This document shows, in pieces, positions 7,252 to 11,515 of a stretch of 11,515 nucleotides of DNA. The DNA is taken from assembly GCA_003486665.1 (NCBI GenBank), contig DNGF01000084.1, positions 1-11,515 on the forward strand. The letters are read 5' to 3'. The notes below the pieces were generated by a model that was not told where the DNA came from, made no database searches, and saw only the letters and a list, made by a program, of their open reading frames with translations. The translations under genes and the position numbers were made by a program. This stretch comes from Oscillospiraceae bacterium. GTDB lineage: Bacteria > Bacillota > Clostridia > Oscillospirales > Acutalibacteraceae. Numbering within the stretch: position 1 is the stretch's first letter; every line of letters begins with the position of its first letter.

Positions 7252-7927
7252 CGTCACACCTCAATTCATAGCCTACTCCGCGCACGGCCTTGATTTCGGA
7301 TTTTGCTCCGACAAAAGCGAGTTTTTTGCGGGTAAACGACATATACACCTCGACGTTGTTGTATTCCGCGTCGCTCTCATAGCCCCAGATTTTTACGGCA
7401 AGCTGTTCGCGTGTGAGAATACGTCCGCTGTTTGAGATAAGGTATTCAAGGATATGGTATTCCTTTTCACTCAAACGGACGCTTTGCCCGTTGGTAACAC
7501 ACGACAAGGTCAATGTGCTTGTGTCAAGTGAAATATCACCGAAGCTCAGAGTTCCGTCCGGTGTGTTGATATTTCGTCTGCCGAGAGCGCGCAGACGTGC
7601 CAAAAGCTCTTTTGTCATGAACGGTTTTGTTAAGTAGTCATCGGCTCCGCTGTCAAGACCGGTAACTTTGTCGTCAAGCTCTGCCTTTGCCGTGAGCATC
7701 AGAATCGGTGTGCGGATTCCGCAGCGTCTTGCTTCTTTTGCTATTTCATATCCGTTCATGCCGGGAAGCATTACATCCAAAATTATAATGTCGTACAAGT
7801 CGCTTTCAATTGCCGCCAATCCGTCCGTTCCGTCGGCGTAATGGTCAACCTCGTATTTTTCAAGACGCAGAATTTCACACAATGCCTGTGCCATTCTCTT
7901 TTCGTCCTCAACAAGTAAAATTCTCAT
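7244..7927 (-). CDS. OmpR/PhoB-family response regulator
   Basis: This is a DNA-binding response regulator of 227 residues. The receiver domain (about 1-115) has the acidic pocket at VEDE (residues 6-9), phosphoacceptor Asp51 in IIILDVMLPGMNG, Thr79 in MLTAKAE and Lys101 in LTKPF. The C-terminal winged helix (about 130-225) has LSEKEYHILEYLISNSGRILTREQL, the VEVYMSFTRKKL recognition region and the closing VRGVGYEL. I start at ATG 7927, which lies 7 nt after GGAGG (7939-7935), not at GTG 7933, which touches the Shine-Dalgarno site. The kinase gene overlaps its end, so they are translationally coupled. Direct repeats with an 11-bp period lie 37 nt upstream of its start and again before the VTC operon, suggesting autoregulation and control of that operon. 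Confidence 0.95.
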   Translation of the reverse strand: MRILLVEDEKRMAQALCEILRLEKYEVDHYADGTDGLAAIESDLYDIIILDVMLPGMNGYEIAKEARRCGIRTPILMLTAKAELDDKVTGLDSGADDYLTKPFMTKELLARLRALGRRNINTPDGTLSFGDISLDTSTLTLSCVTNGQSVRLSEKEYHILEYLISNSGRILTREQLAVKIWGYESDAEYNNVEVYMSFTRKKLAFVGAKSEIKAVRGVGYELRCDDV

Positions 7928-7949
7928 AGTCACACCTCCGCTGATTATA

Positions 7950-7955
7950 ATTATA
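7950..7955 (-). promoter_or_regulatory. Candidate -10 box of the response regulator gene
   Basis: A perfect TATAAT on the minus strand lies 8 bp downstream of the direct repeat at 7964-7981, the same placement (within 1 bp) as the candidate -10 of the VTC operon. A second TATAAT at 7949-7944 and a TATAGT at 7960-7955 overlap it or lie next to it. The hexamer 17 bp upstream (AATCAT) is a poor -35. The start point would be near 7943, giving a very short leader before GGAGG. Confidence 0.5.
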
Positions 7956-7963
7956 CTATAAAA

Positions 7964-7981
7964 GATTGAAGAATGATTGAA
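7964..7981 (-). promoter_or_regulatory. Putative autoregulatory operator of the response regulator
   Basis: The plus strand reads GATTGAA (7964-7970), GAAT, GATTGAA (7975-7981). This is a perfect 7-bp direct repeat with an 11-bp period, placed where the -35 box should be. It is followed by TTTTTAAAAAATATA (7982-7996), an A/T tract in UP-element position. The same design is found at 5931-5948. Binding by the neighbouring regulator is inference. Confidence 0.6.
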
Positions 7982-8035
7982 TTTTTAAAAAATATATGAG
8001 GAGCAGAAAAAGCTTCCGAAATAATCGAACAGAAT

Positions 8036-8086
8036 AAAAGCCATAATTCACGATTGTCTTAAACGGCAATGCGGATTATGGCTTTT
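8036..8086 (-). terminator. Terminator of the zinc-ribbon/TPR operon
   Basis: AAAAGCCATAAT (8036-8047) pairs with ATTATGGCTTTT (8075-8086), extended by a wobble pair and one C-G pair to a 14-bp stem with a 23-nt loop. On the minus strand it ends in GGCTTTTATT about 54 nt after the last stop codon. The symmetric A and T runs would also let it act on the plus strand. Between it and 8140 lies a smaller bulged hairpin (GGTC/GACC plus GTG/CAC, 8101-8120) without a U tract. Confidence 0.75.
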
Positions 8087-8139
8087 GTTGTTCGGTATCA
8101 GGTCTGTGTCAAGCACGACCGAAGTGTTACAGTATATAA

Positions 8140-8676
8140 TTAAAGTACGAAAATTCCAACGAGGGTCAATGCAATCCAAACAAGGAGTCCCAAGCCGTTC
8201 TTCTCAAGCCATGCCGAAACGATGAAGTAAACGGACGGAATGAAAGCGAAAATCTTTGCGAAGATGTTTGTTTTCTGTCCCTTGCCGTAGAGAAGATCCC
8301 AGTTGTTGAGAGCGTCCTCATAAAGCGGAGCGTTGTTGCACATCAGCGAAACACCGATATAATAGAGTGCAACGCAGAACCAGAAAGCGATCGTATCCTT
8401 GCCGGCTTTCATGTAGAAAAGACCGAGATATCCGCCGACAACCATTCCGTAACCGAAAAGACGGTTCATCATGCCCGGAAGATAGTTGATGAAGAACGTA
8501 ACTGCCTTCGTCTTTGTGAAGTCATGCTCAACGTGACCGCACAGCTCCGTTGCCTGAAGATAACGGGCGTCAGAAACCGGAACGCCGAGAATGCGGCAGA
8601 AAAGATGCTCCCAGAAGCCTTTGAGAATCGAGCCGATAACGGTGATATACTTTGTAATTACATAAATTGCTGTCAT
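8140..8676 (-). CDS. Small polytopic membrane protein, unknown function
   Basis: I do not recognise this 178-residue protein. It appears to have an N-terminal hydrophobic stretch (about 4-22) and hydrophobic stretches near 72-89, 94-113, 140-156 and 162-178, the last ending at the C-terminus without a tail. A polar segment after the first stretch holds CGHVEHDF (46-53). Its Cys, His, Glu and His could bind a metal, but this is not a known protease motif that I can identify. A second polar loop (about 114-139) carries CNNAPLYEDALNNWDLLYGKG. The ATG shares an ATGA with the stop of the preceding zinc-ribbon/TPR gene and has only a weak Shine-Dalgarno site, so translation is probably coupled and the two proteins may work together at the membrane. 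Confidence 0.8.
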   Translation of the reverse strand: MTAIYVITKYITVIGSILKGFWEHLFCRILGVPVSDARYLQATELCGHVEHDFTKTKAVTFFINYLPGMMNRLFGYGMVVGGYLGLFYMKAGKDTIAFWFCVALYYIGVSLMCNNAPLYEDALNNWDLLYGKGQKTNIFAKIFAFIPSVYFIVSAWLEKNGLGLLVWIALTLVGIFVL

Positions 8677-10265
8677 GATATATCACCTGATCCTTTCATG
8701 AATATGTCTTCAAAGGTAATATCGCCCTTGATACACTTCTTAACAGAGTCGCTGAGTTCCATTGAACTCTGCTTGAACATCGCCTCAACCTCTTCGTAGG
8801 TCTTTGTGTCATCACAGATGAAGCAGATGAGTGCAACGGTGTTTGCTGTCTGGATTGAAAGCTGCTGATTCTGAGTAGCAATTTCGTATGACTGCTTGAT
8901 AGCCTCAAGCGCATTTTCCTTATCACTCTTGAGGAGGTATGCTATAGCCTGCTGACGGTAGATTTCGGAATCCGAACCCGCAACTATACCCTTGCGGCAA
9001 ATTTCGATCGCTTCGTCGAGCTTGTTTTGACGGCGGAGGACCTCAGCCTTTGTGCTGTAATAATCAAGTCCGTCCGGGTTTGCCTTGAACATTTCCTCAC
9101 ACATCTTATTTGCAGCGTCAAGATCGTTTTTCTCGATATAAACCTTTACGGAATAGTAGTATGCCGATGTGTCGTTAACGTTCAGATCCGTTGCGATTTT
9201 TGCAAGCTCAAGAACCTTGTCGTATTCCTCATACTGCCATGCCATTCCCATGTAATCCTGAAGATACAGATATCCGTATTCTCCCGATTTTGTGTATGCG
9301 TTATCAAGAAATCCGAGAGCGATCTTGCTGTCTTTGCTTGCATAATAGGCGAGCAAGGACTTGTAGTAATCAATAAGACCCTTTTGAATATCGGATTCTG
9401 TTTCTAAAGAATCTAAGTATTTAATACCGTCGTCATACTTGACATCATAGGTTCCGTCTTCTTTTGCAACAACAAGTTCTTGTTTCATTTTCTCGTCAAG
9501 TGATGTTGCAATGGTATCAACGGACTTGATCACATTGTAAAGCTTCTTGATGTCCGCATTCCTCGGCTGATCAAGCTCGCCGTCGGCATAATACTTGTCA
9601 ACCGCATCAATAAAGGTCTGACGGTCGGAAGCGTTGACGGTCATTCTGTGGATATAGGTTTCAAGTATAAGATGGGTGGCTTTTTCGCCCTCCGTGAACC
9701 AGTCCTGATTGGCGGCATTCGAATTAATGCTCTTTATGACAGCATTTACACCGCTGTTAAGCTTATCGGTTGCGTCAAACGCATCGCTGCAAAGGTTGAG
9801 GGCGTCGTTATATCTCCTTTCGGAAATGCACTGCTCTGCCTCGCGGAGCTTTGCGGATACTGTCACTGTTGAGGTGGCAACAAAATAGCCGAGTGCTGCG
9901 ACAATGACCATTACAAAAGCAAGGATGATATGTCCGACACCGTAGTTGGTTCTCAAAAATTTAGCGCGGCAGGCGTTGCAGTAAAGGTCGCTGGGGCTGT
10001 TTCCTCTCTCCTTGCCGCAGACTATGCAAAGTCCGTTGTCATCGTCGGATTCAGAATTGTTTTCCGACTCTTCCTTGGCGTTCTCTTCTTTCTCTTCCTC
10101 TATAGATTCGGCAGGCGCTTCCTCTGTGACTTGCAAATCATCAAGACTGATGTTGCCTGTGTCGGTCTGAGGAACGGCTGCGTCCCAGTCCCAATCCTTA
10201 GAGGCTCCTTCGGGTTCTGTCGGCAGTGCTTCACCCGTCAGGGATTTCTCTTTATCTTCTGCCAA
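8673..10265 (-). CDS. Zinc-ribbon, single-helix, TPR-repeat membrane protein, unknown function
   Basis: This 530-residue protein combines an acidic, disordered N-terminus (1-78, very rich in Glu, Ser and Asp), a four-Cys zinc ribbon (CIVC at 80-83 and CNAC at 96-99), one membrane helix (about 110-130) and a long helical C-terminal region. The latter holds TPR-like repeats, clearest between about 320 and 480 (for example DGLDYYSTKAEVLRRQNKLD and the LDEAIEICRKGI segment). The N-terminal ribbon probably stays in the cytosol, placing the TPR domain outside; orientation is inference. The start is TTG at 10265, 7 nt after AAGGAGG, and no ATG fits as well. It is the first gene of a two-gene operon with the small membrane protein. 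TPR proteins of this build usually act as scaffolds, but no pathway can be named from the sequence. Confidence 0.85.
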   Translation of the reverse strand: MAEDKEKSLTGEALPTEPEGASKDWDWDAAVPQTDTGNISLDDLQVTEEAPAESIEEEKEENAKEESENNSESDDDNGLCIVCGKERGNSPSDLYCNACRAKFLRTNYGVGHIILAFVMVIVAALGYFVATSTVTVSAKLREAEQCISERRYNDALNLCSDAFDATDKLNSGVNAVIKSINSNAANQDWFTEGEKATHLILETYIHRMTVNASDRQTFIDAVDKYYADGELDQPRNADIKKLYNVIKSVDTIATSLDEKMKQELVVAKEDGTYDVKYDDGIKYLDSLETESDIQKGLIDYYKSLLAYYASKDSKIALGFLDNAYTKSGEYGYLYLQDYMGMAWQYEEYDKVLELAKIATDLNVNDTSAYYYSVKVYIEKNDLDAANKMCEEMFKANPDGLDYYSTKAEVLRRQNKLDEAIEICRKGIVAGSDSEIYRQQAIAYLLKSDKENALEAIKQSYEIATQNQQLSIQTANTVALICFICDDTKTYEEVEAMFKQSSMELSDSVKKCIKGDITFEDIFMKGSGDIS

Positions 10266-10313
10266 TGGAATTCCTCCTTACTTGTAATGTTATTTGTGCG
10301 ATATTGCCTTACA

Positions 10314-10342
10314 ATAATAACACGAAATGAAACAGAATTCAA
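10314..10342 (-). promoter_or_regulatory. Sigma-A-type promoter of the zinc-ribbon/TPR operon
   Basis: On the minus strand TTGAAT (10342-10337) is separated by exactly 17 bp from TATTAT (10319-10314). The start point would be near 10307, about 42 nt before the TTG start codon. It is divergent from the infC promoter, with about 70 bp of A/T-rich DNA between the two -35 boxes. Confidence 0.55.
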
Positions 10343-10414
10343 TTGTGTATTGCAAAATTTACAGAATGATAATATATTAATTTTGAGAACGGGCAAAAAA
10401 AGATAAAAAAGCTA

Positions 10415-10443
10415 TTGACAAAATCGGGATAGGGTGGTAGAAT
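10415..10443 (+). promoter_or_regulatory. Sigma-A-type promoter of infC-rpmI-rplT
   Basis: A perfect TTGACA (10415-10420), a 17-bp spacer and TAGAAT (10438-10443, 5 of 6) form a strong vegetative promoter. It is preceded by A-rich DNA (10395-10410). Transcription would begin near 10450, giving a leader of about 150 nt before the infC start codon. Confidence 0.8.
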
Positions 10444-10449
10444 ACTCCC

Positions 10450-10587
10450 ACAACAAAGTGGAATGGTTCGTTCCCACCTTAACGGTTTTGTCCGTGCGGT
10501 CAATAATTTTTCAAGGGTTTTCTTGCAGATTTATGCGCACGGATAGGTTCGTTCCCATCCGTGCTTTGATTTTATTATTGAGCATTT
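10450..10587 (+). promoter_or_regulatory. L20-type attenuator leader of the infC operon
   Basis: In Bacillus subtilis, L20 represses infC-rpmI-rplT by causing termination in the leader. This leader has the expected parts. TCCGTGCG (10491-10498) can pair with CGCACGGA (10536-10543), while the second element is also the left arm of the terminator stem at 10537-10564, so the two pairings exclude each other. The same 12-mer, GGTTCGTTCCCA, occurs at 10465-10476 within a GTGGAA/TTCCCAC hairpin and at 10546-10557 in the terminator loop region. Assignment to the L20 leader family rests on gene context and the competing pairings, not on a covariance search. No T-box or riboswitch core is visible. Confidence 0.7.
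10537..10576 (+). terminator. Regulatory terminator within the infC leader
   Basis: GCACGGAT (10537-10544) pairs perfectly with ATCCGTGC (10557-10564), with two possible inner G-C pairs. It is followed by the U-rich run TTTGATTTTATT (10565-10576). It lies just before the infC Shine-Dalgarno site and after the promoter, so it can act only as an attenuator. The competing upstream element is at 10491-10498. Confidence 0.75.
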
Positions 10588-10601
10588 GGAGGTGCTTGAA
10601 C

Positions 10602-11120
10602 ATCGCTACGAAAGAAACTCAAATCAACGAAGAGATCCGCGACAAAGAAGTCAGAGTGATTGATTCGGACGGAACTCAGCTCGGCATTATGCCGATTGCA
10701 GAGGCTATGCGTCTTGCAGATGAAAAGAACACAGACCTTGTTAAGATCGCACCGCAGGCAAAGCCGCCTGTTTGTAAGATCATGGACTACGGCAAGTTCC
10801 GCTTTGAACAGGGCAAGCGCGAAAAGGAAGCCAGAAAGAACCAGCATGTCGTCGAGATCAAGGAAGTGCGCATGTCCCCCGGTATCGACGTGGGCGATTT
10901 TAACACCAAGCTCAAAAACGCCCAGAAATTCATTGCCGACGGCAACCGTGTCAAGGTCTCTGTCCGCTTCCGCGGCCGCGAGATGGCACACACGGACATC
11001 GGCCGCGATCTTCTTGTGCGCTTTGCAGAGTCCGTCGCCGAGGTCGCCAACCTGGATAAAGAGCCGAAAATGGAAGGCCGCAGCATGTCGATCTTCCTTT
11101 CCCCCAAGGCGGGAAAGTAA
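10602..11120 (+). CDS. infC: Translation initiation factor IF-3, ATC start
   Basis: IF-3 binds the 30S subunit, keeps it apart from 50S and checks start-codon pairing. The 172 residues match the family: N-terminal INEEIRDKEVRVID, PIAEAMRLADEKNTDLVKIAP, the linker PPVCKIMDYGKFRFEQGKREKEARKNQ, then the C-terminal domain with EVRMSPGIDVGDFNTKLKNA, VKVSVRFRGREMAHTDIGRDLL and the final MSIFLSPK. There is no ATG in a suitable place. GGAGG at 10588-10592 lies 9 nt before ATC 10602 and only 3 nt before an in-frame TTG at 10596, so ATC is preferred. AUU/AUC/AUA starts in infC are known and allow IF-3 to limit its own translation. The upstream GTG at 10434 lies in the promoter and cannot be the start. 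rpmI follows after 39 nt. Confidence 0.95.
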   Translation: MATKETQINEEIRDKEVRVIDSDGTQLGIMPIAEAMRLADEKNTDLVKIAPQAKPPVCKIMDYGKFRFEQGKREKEARKNQHVVEIKEVRMSPGIDVGDFNTKLKNAQKFIADGNRVKVSVRFRGREMAHTDIGRDLLVRFAESVAEVANLDKEPKMEGRSMSIFLSPKAGK

Positions 11121-11159
11121 CTTTGAGCGCCACTACAAATACGAAAAGGAGAAACTACT

Positions 11160-11357
11160 ATGCCCAAGCTGAAAACCCACAGCGGTTCCAAAAAGAGATT
11201 CAATCTGACCAAGTCCGGTAAGGTCAAGGTCGCCAAGGCCTTCAAGAGCCACATCCTGACCAAGAAGCCCACCAAGCGTACCCGTCGTCTGCGTCAGGGC
11301 GGCTATGCTGACAAGACCACTGCCAGCACGATCCGCAAGATGATCCCCTACAAATAA
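11160..11357 (+). CDS. rpmI: Ribosomal protein bL35
   Basis: This small, basic protein of the large ribosomal subunit has 65 residues, the usual length. The family pattern runs from [14 protein letters not shown] through [12 protein letters not shown] and KRTRRLR to [16 protein letters not shown] lies at about 11145-11152, 7 nt before the ATG. Codons are strongly biased to AAG, ACC and other C/G-ending forms, unlike the minus-strand genes, as expected for high expression. It sits between infC and rplT in the standard order. Confidence 0.97.
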   Translation: MPKLKTHSGSKKRFNLTKSGKVKVAKAFKSHILTKKPTKRTRRLRQGGYADKTTASTIRKMIPYK

Positions 11358-11392
11358 TTTACAACGATACGCTTTAAGGAGGCTTATACAAT

Positions 11393-11515
11393 ATGGCACG
11401 TGTTAAAGGCGCGATGATGACGCGCAAGAGAAGAAACGCTACCCTGAAGCTGGCCAAGGGCTACTGGGGTTCCAAGTCCAAGCACTTCAAGATGGCCAAC
11501 GAGCAGGTCATGAAG
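11393..11515 (+). CDS. rplT: Ribosomal protein bL20, N-terminal 41 residues (cut by the window end)
   Basis: bL20 is an early assembly protein of the 50S subunit and the likely repressor acting on the leader of this operon. The visible part reads [20 protein letters not shown] and then [21 protein letters not shown], the highly basic N-terminal extension that threads into 23S rRNA. The ATG follows AAGGAGG at 11376-11382 with a 10-nt gap, and the gene starts 35 nt after rpmI. The C-terminal globular domain, which carries the regulatory RNA binding in other bacteria, is outside the window. Confidence 0.96.
   Translation, partial: MARVKGAMMTRKRRNATLKLAKGYWGSKSKHFKMANEQVMK

Noticed and set aside
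9027..9407. 126-residue open frame on the plus strand inside the zinc-ribbon/TPR gene
   Set aside because: It is a Cys/Val-rich shadow of the antisense coding frame with no ribosome binding site or family motif.
9930..10406. 158-residue plus-strand frame covering the TPR gene start and promoter region
   Set aside because: It is antisense to the acidic N-terminus and runs across a promoter; its apparent hydrophobicity comes from reading Glu-rich codons in reverse.
10431..10480. T-box or riboswitch in the infC leader (GGGTGG near 10433)
   Set aside because: The GGGTGG lies in the promoter spacer and would not be transcribed. No specifier loop or T-box bulge is visible, and infC is not a usual T-box target.
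10434..10601. Upstream extension of infC from GTG 10434
   Set aside because: It would start within the promoter spacer, upstream of the predicted transcription start, and the added residues do not match IF-3.

Overview
The window looks like a chromosomal segment of a low-to-mid GC member of the Firmicutes, most likely class Clostridia (Ruminococcus/Oscillospiraceae-like). The reasons are strong GGAGG Shine-Dalgarno sites, TTG and ATC starts, the infC-rpmI-rplT order behind a Bacillus-type leader, and the CotH/DUF4956/VTC gene set. The taxonomic call is inference. No tRNA, rRNA, CRISPR array or mobile element is visible.

Layout. (1) 1-2137, plus strand: the 3' two thirds of argG (argininosuccinate synthase), then purA (adenylosuccinate synthetase) 18 nt later, closed by a hairpin at 2163-2207 that can also serve the convergent operon. 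(2) 2339-5860, minus strand: a three-gene operon in transcription order VTC-domain polyphosphate polymerase-like protein, DUF4956 membrane protein (read with an apparent 1-nt frameshift) and a large membrane-anchored CotH-family kinase-like protein. (3) 6004-7927, minus strand: an OmpR-family response regulator and its histidine kinase, overlapping by 8 nt. (4) 8140-10265, minus strand: a zinc-ribbon/TPR membrane protein and a small polytopic membrane protein joined by an ATGA overlap, with a good promoter upstream and a terminator downstream. (5) 10415-11515, plus strand: a consensus promoter, a leader with an intrinsic terminator and competing pairing (L20-type attenuator), then infC, rpmI and the first 41 codons of rplT.

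How the parts fit. The most informative non-coding signal is a pair of matching direct repeats: GATTGAA-N4-GATTGAA at 7964-7981 and GATTGAA-N4-TATTGAA at 5931-5948. Both have the 11-bp period expected for a dimer of an OmpR/PhoB-type regulator. One lies just upstream of the response regulator gene and the other just upstream of the VTC operon. Both are followed, 8-9 bp downstream, by a good -10 box without a recognisable -35, and preceded by an A/T tract. The simplest reading is that the two-component system activates itself and the VTC-DUF4956-CotH operon, making regions 2 and 3 one regulated envelope/polyphosphate module. This is inference from the sequence and has not been tested.
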